In this document: in pieces, positions 42,549 through 52,173 of the stretch
Numbering within the stretch: position 1 is the stretch's first letter
Layout of the letters: every line of letters starts with the position of its first letter
Assembly: GCA_023667095.1 (NCBI GenBank)
Contig: JAMPAT010000012.1
Location: 1-64,000 of the forward strand
Direction of reading: 5' to 3'
DNA from: Bacteroidales bacterium
GTDB lineage: Bacteria > Bacteroidota > Bacteroidia > Bacteroidales > UBA932
DNA length: 64,000 bases
Position numbers and translations under genes: made by a program
The notes under the pieces: model-generated
Told to the model about the DNA's origin: nothing
Databases searched by the model: none
Seen by the model: only the letters and a program-made list of their open reading frames with translations

Positions 42549-43100
42549 TCAGTTTTTAGTCTTGTAATGAGTGGAAATCTTGCCCCTTGAAATATTCTGA
42601 AGCTTCTTTGACATCATCTTCCTGCGTATCGGGGCCACCCTGTCCACAAAAAGGTTTCCGTCAAGATGGTCGAGCTCGTGCTGGACCATACGGCATGCGA
42701 ACTTGTCAAATTCCTCGGTAACTTTCTCTAAGTCTTCATTGTAATACTCTACCTTTATCTTCGAAGGCCTGCGGACATCTGCATATATCCCCGGCACGCT
42801 CAGGCATCCCTCTGAATATTCGCATGTGGCAGTGCTTTCCTCAAGCACTACCGGATTTATCATAGTCCTCCTGAAATCCTTGAGATAGTCATATATGTCA
42901 GCCATGCCCGTGCCGTCAACTATCAGCACACGCAGCCCGACACCGACCTGCGGAGCCGCCAGCCCGCATCCGTCAGCGACCTTCAGTGTCTCCTTCATGT
43001 CAGCGACAAGTGCAGCCAGGGCATCCCTGTCATTGAGATCTGCCTCCTTTGACGGCTCCCTCAGCACTTCCGCTCCATATAAATAAATAGGTAACTTCAT
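42549..43100 (-). CDS. def: Peptide deformylase
   Basis: Removes the formyl group from nascent proteins. 183 residues with all three motifs: GCGLAAPQ, EGCLSVP (metal Cys99) and QHELDH (metal His141 and His145, catalytic Glu142). Same strand as ruvX, 33 bases downstream. Confidence 0.97.
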   Translation of the reverse strand: MKLPIYLYGAEVLREPSKEADLNDRDALAALVADMKETLKVADGCGLAAPQVGVGLRVLIVDGTGMADIYDYLKDFRRTMINPVVLEESTATCEYSEGCLSVPGIYADVRRPSKIKVEYYNEDLEKVTEEFDKFACRMVQHELDHLDGNLFVDRVAPIRRKMMSKKLQNISRGKISTHYKTKN

Positions 43101-43133
43101 ATTATAAAATCAATTTCTTTAAACAACAGTCTT

Positions 43134-43565
43134 CTAAGGGAGGTTTCCTGATGCATTTCTTCTGTCAAGATAGCCCTGGAGGATTATCGCTGCACTGATC
43201 CTGTCCACGGATGCCTTGTCCATACGGTCCTTTTTCTTCATGCCCCCATCAATCATGGCCCTATGCGCCAAAACAGATGTAAAACGTTCATCCTCAAGCT
43301 CTATAGGAATACCGGGGAAAGCCTTGGCAAGATGTTTCAGGAACACCTTCACATCAGCGGCCGCCTCGGACGGACGCCCGTTCATGTTTACCGGCATCCC
43401 GACCACAAAGCAAACTACATTCTCTTTTTCAGAATATAATTTGAGATATTCTATTATCTTTGCAGAATGGACAGTTTCCAATGCAGAGGCTATGATTCCA
43501 AGCGGATCGCTCACAGCGAGCCCGACCCGTTTCCTACCATAATCTATGCCTACAATCCTGTCCAT
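43134..43565 (-). CDS. ruvX: Holliday junction resolvase-like / pre-16S rRNA nuclease YqgF
   Basis: RNase-H-fold nuclease, 143 residues from the ATG at 43565 (MDRIVGIDYG); the frame extends further but the family begins here. Motifs: GIDYGRKRVGLAVSD with the catalytic Asp, VVGMPVNMNG, EDERFTS, and the C-terminal DRISAAIILQGYLD. In studied bacteria it finishes the 5' end of 16S rRNA. Confidence 0.94.
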   Translation of the reverse strand: MDRIVGIDYGRKRVGLAVSDPLGIIASALETVHSAKIIEYLKLYSEKENVVCFVVGMPVNMNGRPSEAAADVKVFLKHLAKAFPGIPIELEDERFTSVLAHRAMIDGGMKKKDRMDKASVDRISAAIILQGYLDRRNASGNLP

Positions 43566-43571
43566 CGGGTG

Positions 43572-43601
43572 CAAAGTTAACATTAAATATGGCAAGACAA
43601 A
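43572..43601 (-). promoter_or_regulatory. Probable ruvX promoter
   Basis: On the minus strand TTTG (43601-43598), 18 bases, then TAACTTTG (43579-43572). The box ends 7 bases before the ruvX ATG, so the message may have almost no leader. The upstream half lies inside the divergent M23 gene. Confidence 0.5.
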
Positions 43602-44431
43602 ACAAAGATAACAAAGTTAAGGACTACAGGATTGACATTGTAGACCACAGGAGCCACAAGACTTTGTGGACACAAAGGTTCTCCAGGACCGGTCTCATAA
43701 CATATTCCGTATCCGCCATAATATTCATTTTCATCGGGTTCTACTGTCTCATAGCATTTACTCCAGTCAGGAAGACTATCCCTGGATACCCTGACTCCCA
43801 TTCGAAAAAGGTAGCAATACGGAATGCCATCAAGGTAGACTCACTTGAAAGGCTCATTTCACGCTGGGAACTATATTCGGAGAACCTGAGGAGGGTAATA
43901 GACGGTGAAGCTCCTGTCAAGATAGACAGCATTATCCAGGCCAGTGCATCAACCGGGGGCAAGTCCCGTGAGGAGCTGAGCAGGAAAGACTCTCTTCTCA
44001 GGCAGAATGTAATCAACGAGGAGCAGTTCGGACTTTCCAACAGGCACGCCAGAAACCTCCCTATCGAAGGAATGCATTTCTTCACCCCGCTGAAAGGCGT
44101 GATTTCACAGGGATATGATGTCGTGCACCCATATATAGACATCACTGCTCCAGAGAATTCCGTGGTAATGGCAGTACTTGACGGCGCAGTAATATTTGCA
44201 GGCTGGAATAACGACACCGGCTACACGATACAGATACAGCACGAGAACGACCTGATATCAATATACAAGCACAACCGCAAGCTGCTGAAGAAGACCGGGG
44301 ACAAGGTAATGTCCGGGACTCCTATAGCACTTGTCGGAGGTACAGGCGAACTGAGTACAGGCGAGCACCTGCATTTCGAGCTATGGTATAAAGGAGAGGC
44401 CATAGACCCGACCAAGTATATAAATTTCTGA
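43589..44431 (+). CDS. M23 family murein endopeptidase
   Basis: 280 residues: short cytoplasmic N-terminus, one membrane segment (about 36-56), a helical linker and an M23 domain with HPYID, YKH and the HLH of GEHLHFELW. Anchored in the inner membrane facing the periplasm. Reads plus, divergent from ruvX, and heads the run into dxr, rseP and the DUF4837 gene. Confidence 0.92.
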   Translation: MARQNKDNKVKDYRIDIVDHRSHKTLWTQRFSRTGLITYSVSAIIFIFIGFYCLIAFTPVRKTIPGYPDSHSKKVAIRNAIKVDSLERLISRWELYSENLRRVIDGEAPVKIDSIIQASASTGGKSREELSRKDSLLRQNVINEEQFGLSNRHARNLPIEGMHFFTPLKGVISQGYDVVHPYIDITAPENSVVMAVLDGAVIFAGWNNDTGYTIQIQHENDLISIYKHNRKLLKKTGDKVMSGTPIALVGGTGELSTGEHLHFELWYKGEAIDPTKYINF

Positions 44432-44451
44432 CACTTAAACAATTTTCAGGA

Positions 44452-45630
44452 TTGGAAAAGAGAAGAGTTGCCATATTAGGCTCAACCGGGTCAATCGGAA
44501 GACAGACCCTTGACGTAATCTCACAGCACAGCGACATGTTCGAAGTCGAGCTATTGACAGCAAACAACAGCAGTGGACTCCTTATAGAACAGGCAATAAA
44601 GTTCAATGCCAACAGTGTCGTAATAAGCAACGGGGAGAAATACCGGGAAGTCGCACAGGCGCTTGAGCCGCATTACATAAAGGTATTCACCGGAATGCAG
44701 TCAATCTGCGACCTTGTCGCAGGGGACAACATTGACATAGTAGTGACTGCCATGGTCGGTTTCAGCGGGCTGGAGTCTACCGTAGCAGCCATCCGGGCAG
44801 GAAAGACAATAGCACTGGCCAACAAGGAGACACTTGTGGCAGCAGGTGCTATAGTGATGGATCTGGCTGCAAGGCACAATGCAGCCATCCTTCCAGTGGA
44901 TTCTGAGCATTCCGCAATATTCCAGTGTCTCCAGGGTTCACACGGAGCCGGCATAGAGAAAATACATCTTACAGCATCTGGAGGGCCTTTCAGGGAATGG
45001 AAGCGTGAAGACATCGCAAAAGCCACCATGGAACAGGCACTGAAGCACCCGAAATGGAACATGGGCAGCAAGATCACCATAGATTCTGCCACAATGATGA
45101 ACAAGGGACTGGAAATAATAGAGGCCAGATGGCTCTTCGGAGTCAGTCCCGACAAGATAAATGTAGTTGTCCATCCACAGTCAATCATACATTCAATGGT
45201 AGAATTTGCAGACGGGGCTGTAATCGCACAGCTCGGGCATCCGGACATGAGGGAACCGATACAATACGCCATCGCATATCCGGGAAGGCTGCCTCTAAAC
45301 AACAGGAAACTGGATTTTGCAGAACTTGCATCCTTGTCATTTTTTGCTCCAGACATGGATAAATTCCCGGCTATCGGCCTTGCCTACAAGGCATTGGAGA
45401 AAGGCGGAAACATGCCATGCATCATGAATGCGGCAAATGAGGCGGCTGTGGCGGCATACCTGAAAGGGATGATCGGATTCTACGACATCACTGACATAAT
45501 AGCGGAATGTATGGCTGGTGCAGATTTTGTTGCAAGCCCCACGCTTGACGATATTTTCAGCACAAATGGCGCAGTCCTTGAGATGGCTGCCGGAATTATA
45601 GACAGGACCGCATCAGAAAAGATTTTTTAG
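44452..45630 (+). CDS. dxr: 1-deoxy-D-xylulose 5-phosphate reductoisomerase
   Basis: Second step of the MEP isoprenoid pathway, making 2-C-methyl-D-erythritol 4-phosphate with NADPH. 392 residues from a TTG, the only start that leaves the nucleotide loop LGSTGSIG at the N-terminus. ALANKETLV, VDSEHSAIFQ and TIDSATMMNKGLE are the active-site segments. 20 bases behind the M23 gene. Confidence 0.97.
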   Translation: MEKRRVAILGSTGSIGRQTLDVISQHSDMFEVELLTANNSSGLLIEQAIKFNANSVVISNGEKYREVAQALEPHYIKVFTGMQSICDLVAGDNIDIVVTAMVGFSGLESTVAAIRAGKTIALANKETLVAAGAIVMDLAARHNAAILPVDSEHSAIFQCLQGSHGAGIEKIHLTASGGPFREWKREDIAKATMEQALKHPKWNMGSKITIDSATMMNKGLEIIEARWLFGVSPDKINVVVHPQSIIHSMVEFADGAVIAQLGHPDMREPIQYAIAYPGRLPLNNRKLDFAELASLSFFAPDMDKFPAIGLAYKALEKGGNMPCIMNAANEAAVAAYLKGMIGFYDITDIIAECMAGADFVASPTLDDIFSTNGAVLEMAAGIIDRTASEKIF

Positions 45631-45663
45631 CGGCTTCCCAATTGTATTATTTAAAGGTTGACA

Positions 45664-46971
45664 ATGGTTTTTCTCATTAAACTGCTGCAGGTCATACTTG
45701 CACTTTCAATACTTGTACTCGTACATGAGCTTGGTCATTTCTTCTTCGCCAAGCTGTTCAGGATAAAGGTGGACAAATTCTACCTGTTTTTCGACATTGG
45801 AGGGTTCGCCCTGTTCAGGTTCAAGCCCAAAGGCTCAGACACAGAATACGGCATAGGCTGGCTTCCTCTCGGAGGCTACTGCAAGATTTGCGGAATGATA
45901 GACGAATCAATGGACACAGAGTCACTGAAACAGGAGCCGCAGCCATGGGAGTTCCGTTCCAAGCCGGCCTGGCAGAGGCTCCTGGTAATGTCAGGAGGGG
46001 TCCTGTTCAATTTCATCCTTGCCATATTGCTGTATATAGGCATATTGGCAGGCTGGGGTGAGAGCTATGTGAGCAATGAAGGCAACAGCATATATGTCAA
46101 CGAACTTGCATACGACATGGGATTCCGTAACGGTGACCATATAATAAGGTTCGATGAATATGTCCCGGAAAATTTCGGGATGCTGCAGGCTGACCTTGCC
46201 CGCCAGACAGCCAGGAAAGCGACAGTCCTGAGAGGAAAAGACACAATTGACATCTACATAGACCACAGCAGGCTCGGAGACATACTCAACACCCCGGGAA
46301 TGTTCGGCCTTGCGATGCCATTCATAATAGATACCGTCCCCCCGTCATCTGTCAACTATGCAGCAGGGCTGGCCAAAGGTGACAGGATTGTCTCGATAGA
46401 CGGAGTGCATATCGACTTCATACAGGATTCCAGGAAACTTCTTGCAGACAGGGCTGGACAGGAAGTACCTGTTACAGTGACACGCGGCATGGACACGCTT
46501 GAAATGGCGCTGCAGATAGACACTGCCGGAAGATTCGGGATCTACACTTCAATGCCAGGGCTAAAGACAAGGGAATACTCCATCCCGGAGGCAATCCCTG
46601 CAGGGTTCAGGCTTACATTCAGCACCATAGGAGGCTATCTCAAGGACCTTAAGCTCGTATTTACCCCAAGTACAGAGGCCTACAAGTCAGTTGGGAGCTT
46701 CATCACCATAGGACAGATTTTCCCTTCTGCATGGGACTGGTTCAGCTTTATCAACATCCTTGCACTTCTTTCGATAATGCTCGGAGTGATGAATCTTCTG
46801 CCTATCCCGGCACTTGACGGAGGACATATAGTATTCACTATATATGAAATGGTTACAGGAAAGAAGCCAAGCGACCGGTTCCTGACCGTTGCACAGATAA
46901 TCGGCATGGCACTTCTCTTCTGCCTCATGATTCTTGCATTCGGAAACGACATTGCGAGATTATTCAGATAA
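45664..46971 (+). CDS. rseP: RIP metalloprotease RseP (site-2 protease)
   Basis: Intramembrane zinc protease, 435 residues from the ATG at 45664 (a TTG lies two codons before). HELGH (21-25) is in the first membrane segment; the second zinc motif NLLPIPALDGGH is near the C-terminus, with PDZ domains between (VNYAAGLAKGDRIVSIDG). It cleaves anti-sigma factors and remnant signal peptides. Adjacent to dxr, as in many bacteria. Confidence 0.96.
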   Translation: MVFLIKLLQVILALSILVLVHELGHFFFAKLFRIKVDKFYLFFDIGGFALFRFKPKGSDTEYGIGWLPLGGYCKICGMIDESMDTESLKQEPQPWEFRSKPAWQRLLVMSGGVLFNFILAILLYIGILAGWGESYVSNEGNSIYVNELAYDMGFRNGDHIIRFDEYVPENFGMLQADLARQTARKATVLRGKDTIDIYIDHSRLGDILNTPGMFGLAMPFIIDTVPPSSVNYAAGLAKGDRIVSIDGVHIDFIQDSRKLLADRAGQEVPVTVTRGMDTLEMALQIDTAGRFGIYTSMPGLKTREYSIPEAIPAGFRLTFSTIGGYLKDLKLVFTPSTEAYKSVGSFITIGQIFPSAWDWFSFINILALLSIMLGVMNLLPIPALDGGHIVFTIYEMVTGKKPSDRFLTVAQIIGMALLFCLMILAFGNDIARLFR

Positions 46972-46987
46972 CACAAAAGACAAAAAT

Positions 46988-47998
46988 ATGAAACAGTTTC
47001 TTTCAATCATGGCATTTGCCGCCCTGCTGTTCTCCTTCCAGTCATGCAAGGAAGGGACGCGCCAAAAGGCACTTCTCCCGACAATCAGCGGAAAGGCAGG
47101 AGAAGTCATTGTAGTAATCAGCAAAGGGGAATGGGAAAGTTCCGCAGGGGTTGAGCTTCGTGAGCTTCTTGCCACGGACTGTCCTTTCCTGCCCCAGAAA
47201 GAACCTCTATACACACTTGTGAACATCTCACCGTCTGCATTTACCAGCATCTTCCAGATCCACAGGAATATCCTTATAGTCAACATCAGCAATGATGTGA
47301 CTGAGCCTGGAGTGGTCTACAGGAACGATGTCTGGGCACAGCCACAATGCGTGATTTCCGTGAACGCTGTGGACGGTGATTCCGCCGCACAGCTGATCAA
47401 GGACAATGAGGAAAGGATCCTGCACACCCTGGAGCAGGCTGAAAGGGACAGGATTATAGCCAATGCCAGGAAATATGAGGAACGGTCCCTTCCGCCTGCC
47501 GTCATCGGGATGGCCGGAGGCTCACCGCACTTCCCTACCGGATATGTTCTCAAGAAAAAGACAAGGGACTTCATCTGGATTGCATACGAGACAACATACA
47601 TCAACCAGGGCATATTCATCTATAAGTACCCTGTTACCGGGGAAGATGACATGAGCATTGAGAAGATTGTGGCAATGCGCAATGAAATCCTGCAGCAGAA
47701 TGTACCCGGAATGTTCGAGAACACATATATGACAACCAGCGATGTGACCATGCCTGGAATAGAGTATATAAAATACAAAGGCCGTGAATTTGCTGAGGTC
47801 AAGGGATTCTGGGAAGTCCACAACGACTATATGGGAGGTCCATTTGTCTCACATTCGTTCTACAGCAAGGACGGTAAGGACATAATCACCATTGAAGGCT
47901 TTGTGTACGCTCCAAGATATGACAAAAGGCACTATCTCCGTCAGGTTGAATCCCTTCTATACTCCTTTGAATGGTCAGACGGGGAATTCTGCAAATAG
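46988..47998 (+). CDS. DUF4837 family lipoprotein
   Basis: A 336-residue lipoprotein from the ATG at 46988 (signal ending FQSC). I assign it to DUF4837, a family of unknown function confined to Bacteroidota, from KAGEVIVVISKGEWE near the start and position after rseP. Sixteen bases behind rseP, so same transcript. Confidence 0.75.
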   Translation: MKQFLSIMAFAALLFSFQSCKEGTRQKALLPTISGKAGEVIVVISKGEWESSAGVELRELLATDCPFLPQKEPLYTLVNISPSAFTSIFQIHRNILIVNISNDVTEPGVVYRNDVWAQPQCVISVNAVDGDSAAQLIKDNEERILHTLEQAERDRIIANARKYEERSLPPAVIGMAGGSPHFPTGYVLKKKTRDFIWIAYETTYINQGIFIYKYPVTGEDDMSIEKIVAMRNEILQQNVPGMFENTYMTTSDVTMPGIEYIKYKGREFAEVKGFWEVHNDYMGGPFVSHSFYSKDGKDIITIEGFVYAPRYDKRHYLRQVESLLYSFEWSDGEFCK

Positions 47999-48045
47999 GG
48001 AAAACATATTTTTGTTGAAATTTAGAGCACAAAAAGGCAAAAATA

Positions 48046-48077
48046 TTTTGTCCTAAAAAAAATATTATATACCTTTG
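48046..48077 (+). promoter_or_regulatory. Promoter of tRNA-Glu and rpsT
   Basis: TTTTG (48046-48050), 19 bases, TACCTTTG (48070-48077). Near-ideal Bacteroidetes promoter, 40 bases before the tRNA. Confidence 0.8.
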
Positions 48078-48116
48078 CACTCCCTTTGGTAGAATACCAG
48101 CTACAAAGGTATTTTT

Positions 48117-48188
48117 GGTGGGTTCGTATAACGGCTAGTACTCAAGATTTTCATTCTTGCAATAGGGGTTCGATTCCCCTACCCACTA
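48117..48188 (+). tRNA. tRNA-Glu (TTC)
   Basis: 72-base cloverleaf. The acceptor GGTGGGT pairs with ACCCACT, the anticodon stem is CAAGA/TCTTG with loop TTTTCAT (anticodon TTC), and the T arm is GGGG-TTCGATT-CCCC. The 3' CCA is not encoded. Followed after 24 bases by rpsT. Confidence 0.95.
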
Positions 48189-48212
48189 CGAAAAATATAA
48201 AAAATAAAAACA

Positions 48213-48467
48213 ATGGCAAATCACGCATCAGCTGACAAGCGTTATCGCCAGAGCGAGAGACGCAGGTTGCATAATAAATATTATGCAAAGACAACAAGGA
48301 ACGCAATTCGCGCGTTGAGAAACACCACTGACAAGAGTGCTGCAGAAGCAAATGCACCAAAAGTTTACGCCATGATTGACAAACTTGCGAAGATTGGTGT
48401 TATCCACAAGAACAAGGCAGCAAACCTCAAGAGTGGTATTGCAGTCTACATAAACAAACTTTCTTAA
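48213..48467 (+). CDS. rpsT: 30S ribosomal protein S20
   Basis: 84-residue basic, helical 16S rRNA-binding protein. Starts [18 protein letters not shown] and ends with [23 protein letters not shown] sequence, both typical for S20. Transcribed with tRNA-Glu. Confidence 0.97.
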   Translation: MANHASADKRYRQSERRRLHNKYYAKTTRNAIRALRNTTDKSAAEANAPKVYAMIDKLAKIGVIHKNKAANLKSGIAVYINKLS

Positions 48468-48508
48468 TGAAAGTCAACCTTTTAAGGGTATTCTTATAGC
48501 TAAAGAAG

Positions 48509-48537
48509 CTGCTGCCTCGGTAGCAGTTTTCTTTTTT
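48509..48537 (+). terminator. Terminator of rpsT
   Basis: CTGCTGC pairs with GGTAGCAG-side bases around a CTCG loop, then TTTTCTTTTTT. Confidence 0.85.
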
Positions 48538-48548
48538 AGGCAAAAAAT

Positions 48549-48624
48549 CGGGATGTAGCGCAGTTGGTAGCGCACTACGTTCGGGACGTAGGGGTCGGGC
48601 GTTCGAGTCGCCTCATCCCGACCA
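48549..48624 (+). tRNA. tRNA-Pro (CGG)
   Basis: 76 bases with encoded CCA. Acceptor CGGGATG/CATCCCG, anticodon stem CTACG/CGTAG with loop TTCGGGA (anticodon CGG), T arm with GTTCGAGTC. Unlike the tRNA-Glu gene nearby, CCA is in the DNA. Confidence 0.95.
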
Positions 48625-48629
48625 GAGAC

Positions 48630-48660
48630 AAGAAGCCGGCCTCAAATGGCCGGCTTCTTT
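48630..48660. terminator. Terminator after tRNA-Pro
   Basis: Perfect 12-bp stem (48630-48641 and 48648-48659) around TCAAAT. It lies between tRNA-Pro and the convergent GH88 gene and could serve both. Confidence 0.75.
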
Positions 48661-48684
48661 CGTATATATTATTTAATAGTCAAC

Positions 48685-49908
48685 CTATGAGCAAGTTTCA
48701 GCTTTGCCGGCCTCTGCATACAGTCTTTTCAGACGCGTCAGCGCCTCAAGATAATAATAGTCAGCATACGTGAGCGGGACATCAATCTCCGAATCCAGAG
48801 GAAATGCACCGGTACTGTGCATAAGTATGAATCCACCATTAGTGCCTACAGGAGCCGTATAGCGTTCCGATGCAAGTGAACGCACCTGCCTCTCTGCAAA
48901 ATTCAGATATCTTCTTGACTCATCTGCCTCAACATACCCGCTCAGTTCAATCAGGGCAGAGGCCATAAGTGCAGCAGCGGATGCGTCACGCGGTGTATCA
49001 GGAATGTCAGGGGAATCATAGTCCCAGTATGGTATGCCGTCTTCCGGCATATTCTTGTGCGAAAGCAGAAATCCGGCAATCTTGCGTGCCTGCTGAAGAT
49101 ATCTGTCATACCCGGTCAGGCGATACATATATGTATATCCATAAAGTCCCCACGACTGCCCCCTGCTCCATGAAGAATCATCTGAATAGCCCTGATGCGT
49201 CTGTTTAACATGCGGAAGCCCTGTCTCCATATCATACGATACGACATGCCAGCAGCTTCCGTCTGGACGGTAATGATGCTCCATGGTCTTGTCAGCATGC
49301 GAAATGCATATATCCCGCAGTGAATTGTCCCCGGAATATTCCGCAGCCCACATAAGCAGTTCCAGGTTCATCATATTGTCAATGATTACAGGATACTGCC
49401 ACCTGTCAGTACTATGGTCCCACGAGCGTATCAGGCCTGTCGCTGGACTGAATCGTGTGGCAAGCGAGCGCGCTCCGGTCAGAAGGACCTCCTCATACTG
49501 TTTCTCCCCTGTAAGACGCAGCCCATTCCCGAAACTGCAGTAAAGCATGAACCCCACATCGTGGTTGTCGGTAGTGTATTTTTCCCTTTCAACACGGGAA
49601 GTGTACAGGCGCGCATATTCCAGCACGTCCGGACTACCGGTGTTCTCATAGACATACCACAATGTACCCGGAAAGAAACCGCTTGTCCACCAGCGCGAAT
49701 CCGAGCTGATGTCCTGTCCGTTTTCCCATGTACGCGGAAGCAGGCTGTCACGGCTTGCATATTTTTCAGCAATTACAAGAACCTGCCTCCCGGCATTGGC
49801 CAGGGCCTCATCAACGACACTCTCCATGGATTTTTCATGTGAGCAGCCCAAAGGCAGGGCCACGGTGGCCAATAGACCGGCCACTGATAACAAAAAGATT
49901 TTTCTCAT
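48685..49908 (-). CDS. GH88 family unsaturated glucuronyl hydrolase lipoprotein
   Basis: Removes the 4,5-unsaturated uronic acid left by polysaccharide lyases. 407 residues with a lipoprotein signal (PLGC, Cys22) and an (alpha/alpha)6 barrel. Family motifs include TDNHDVGFM (113-121) and IDNMMNLELL (176-185), which carry the two conserved Asp, plus SRGQSWGLYGY. No lyase or SusCD genes are next to it, so its partner enzymes are elsewhere. Confidence 0.92.
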   Translation of the reverse strand: MRKIFLLSVAGLLATVALPLGCSHEKSMESVVDEALANAGRQVLVIAEKYASRDSLLPRTWENGQDISSDSRWWTSGFFPGTLWYVYENTGSPDVLEYARLYTSRVEREKYTTDNHDVGFMLYCSFGNGLRLTGEKQYEEVLLTGARSLATRFSPATGLIRSWDHSTDRWQYPVIIDNMMNLELLMWAAEYSGDNSLRDICISHADKTMEHHYRPDGSCWHVVSYDMETGLPHVKQTHQGYSDDSSWSRGQSWGLYGYTYMYRLTGYDRYLQQARKIAGFLLSHKNMPEDGIPYWDYDSPDIPDTPRDASAAALMASALIELSGYVEADESRRYLNFAERQVRSLASERYTAPVGTNGGFILMHSTGAFPLDSEIDVPLTYADYYYLEALTRLKRLYAEAGKAETCS

Positions 49909-50132
49909 ATCAACATATTAATTAATATCACATCCGCTAAAACATCGGCAACCAGGCCAGCCAGGAATATATTTCAGTCAGCTATATCCAATTCTGAATC
50001 TGCCATGGCCTGTAGTCACAAAAATAATTCAATTGCCCCACCTGCTATGGCCCATTTCATACGGAAATGGTTCGCTTTCGTATTCCACTGCTGATTTTTG
50101 CGGGGATTTCATTTTATCCGGACATATTTCCC

Positions 50133-50140
50133 TATCTTTG
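50133..50140 (+). promoter_or_regulatory. -7 box of the OPT transporter gene
   Basis: TATCTTTG, 52 bases before the ATG at 50192. The same box and surroundings recur at 52677-52684. Confidence 0.65.
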
Positions 50141-50173
50141 TCCGTCCCGACCGTAAGTATGGCCGGGACGGAC
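50140..50173 (+). promoter_or_regulatory. Leader hairpin of the OPT gene
   Basis: GTCCGTCCCG (50140-50149) pairs with CGGGACGGAC (50164-50173), two further pairs inside, 8-base loop. It begins at the expected transcription start. A base-paired but partly different copy stands before the second lipoprotein gene. Confidence 0.65.
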
Positions 50174-50191
50174 TTAACTTGTTATATCAAT

Positions 50192-52171
50192 ATGGAAGAA
50201 AAACAGACATCGCTCCCGGAAAATGCGCAGAGGGAGCTGAAGCCGGGGGAAGAGTACAGGCCCCTGCTTTCACCGGAAAAGAATTACCCTGAAGTGACAC
50301 CATGGTCAGTTTGTCTCGGCCTGCTGATGACAGTTCTGTTCTCGGCTGCTGCGGCATTCCTCGGACTGAAGGTCGGACAGGTATTCGAGGCAGCAATCCC
50401 TATCGCAATCATTGCAGTCGGACTTTCAAGCGGACTGGGACGCAAAAACTCCCTCGGGGAGAATGTGATGATACAGTCAATCGGCTCATGCTCAGGAGCA
50501 ATCGTTGCCGGAGCAATATTCACACTGCCGGCACTCTACATCCTGCAGGACAAATATCCTGAACTTACTGTCAATTTCACAAAGGTGTTCTTCTCATCGC
50601 TTCTCGGAGGTATCCTCGGAATACTTTTCCTCATCCCTTTCAGAAAATATTTCGTAAAGGAGATGCACGGGAAATATCCTTTCCCTGAAGCTACAGCGAC
50701 CACACAGGTTCTCGTAAGCGGCGAGAGCGGCGGCAAGGGAGCCAAGACCCTCCTTATCAGTGGACTCGTAGGAGGTCTCTATGACTTCATCGTATCGACT
50801 TTCGGGCTTTGGGCTGAAACCATATCCACGACAATGACATCATGGGGAGCAGCAGTGGCGGACAAGGCAAAGGTTGTCCTGAAGCTGAACACCGGTGCAG
50901 CAGTCCTTGGACTCGGATATATAGTCGGTCTGAAATATGCGTTCATAATCTGCTGCGGAAGTTTCCTTGTATGGCTCGTCATCATTCCGCTTATGAGCCT
51001 TATCTGGGGGGGCCAGGTAATTGACCTTATGAATTCGGGAATCACCCAGACTGTGGGAGAGATGTCCGCAGACCAGATATTCAGGGAATATGCACGTCAC
51101 ATCGGTATCGGAGGCATCGCGACAGCCGGTGTCATCGGCATCATAAAGTCTTTCGGTGTAATCAAGTCGGCAGTAGGACTTGCAACAAAGGAGTTCAGCA
51201 AGAAGAAGAGCGACTCTGAGCAGGAGGTAATCCGCACACAGAAGGACATTTCCATGAAGATTGTGGTAATAGGCATCGCCATCACTCTTCTTGCCGTGTT
51301 CCTTTTCTTTGCGTTCGGAGTTGTTGACAACATCTGGCATGCCATAATCGGTGTGCTGGTCGTCGGAATCATAGCATTCCTGTTCACGACTGTTGCAGCA
51401 AATGCCATTGCGATTGTGGGCAGCAACCCTGTCAGCGGAATGACGCTCATGACACTTATCCTTGCCTCGCTGGTGATGGTGGCTGCCGGTCTGAACGGGA
51501 CAGCCGGAATGACAGCAGCACTCATCATTGGTGGAGTTGTATGTACGGCACTTTCGGTTGCAGGAGCATTTGTGACTGACCTGAAGGTCGGATACTGGAT
51601 AGGAACCACACCAAAAAAGCAGGAGACATGGAAATTCCTCGGTACCCTTGTTGCAGCCGCTACCGTAGGAGGAGTGATGATGGTCCTCAACAAGACATAC
51701 GGATTTACCGGGGACAATGCCCTTGTGGCCCCTCAGGCCAATGCAATGGCAGCCGTCATCGAGCCTATGATGAACGGAGGCGGAGCACCTTGGCTGCTTT
51801 ACGGAATCGGAGCTGTGCTTGCGATTGTCCTTACTGTATTCAAGGTTCCTGCACTTGCATTTGCACTCGGAATGTTCATCCCTATCGACCTCAACCTGCC
51901 TCTGCTTGTAGGAGGAGCGATTTCGTGGTACGTGGGAAGCCGCAGCAAGGACAAGGAGCTGAATGCAGCACGCCAGGAGAAAGGTACGCTCATCGCTTCA
52001 GGATTTATCGCCGGAGGTGCCCTGATGGGAGTTGTCAGTGCAATATTGAGGTTCGCCAATGTGGACCTGTTCATGGAGCCGTCCCCTTGGACCGAGCCTG
52101 TCGCAATCATCCCTTACGTTGCAATCATCGCCTATATGATATACGCCTCGCTTAAGGTGAAGAAGGGCTAA
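50192..52171 (+). CDS. OPT family oligopeptide transporter
   Basis: Inner-membrane proton-coupled peptide importer, 659 residues from the ATG at 50192; the open frame extends upstream through the promoter and is not coding. Many membrane helices. Family marks: GLKVGQVFEAAIP, the ENVMIQSIGSCSGAIVAG segment, FPEATATTQVL and the C-terminal FALGMFIPIDLNLPLLVGG. Two bases before the first small lipoprotein gene. Contains a 7-base G run (51006-51012), in frame. Confidence 0.95.
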   Translation: MEEKQTSLPENAQRELKPGEEYRPLLSPEKNYPEVTPWSVCLGLLMTVLFSAAAAFLGLKVGQVFEAAIPIAIIAVGLSSGLGRKNSLGENVMIQSIGSCSGAIVAGAIFTLPALYILQDKYPELTVNFTKVFFSSLLGGILGILFLIPFRKYFVKEMHGKYPFPEATATTQVLVSGESGGKGAKTLLISGLVGGLYDFIVSTFGLWAETISTTMTSWGAAVADKAKVVLKLNTGAAVLGLGYIVGLKYAFIICCGSFLVWLVIIPLMSLIWGGQVIDLMNSGITQTVGEMSADQIFREYARHIGIGGIATAGVIGIIKSFGVIKSAVGLATKEFSKKKSDSEQEVIRTQKDISMKIVVIGIAITLLAVFLFFAFGVVDNIWHAIIGVLVVGIIAFLFTTVAANAIAIVGSNPVSGMTLMTLILASLVMVAAGLNGTAGMTAALIIGGVVCTALSVAGAFVTDLKVGYWIGTTPKKQETWKFLGTLVAAATVGGVMMVLNKTYGFTGDNALVAPQANAMAAVIEPMMNGGGAPWLLYGIGAVLAIVLTVFKVPALAFALGMFIPIDLNLPLLVGGAISWYVGSRSKDKELNAARQEKGTLIASGFIAGGALMGVVSAILRFANVDLFMEPSPWTEPVAIIPYVAIIAYMIYASLKVKKG

Positions 52172-52173
52172 GA

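Noticed and set aside
51006..51012. G7 run in the OPT gene as a slippage switch
   Set aside because: The reading frame is intact through it and seven bases is short; no evidence of variation.
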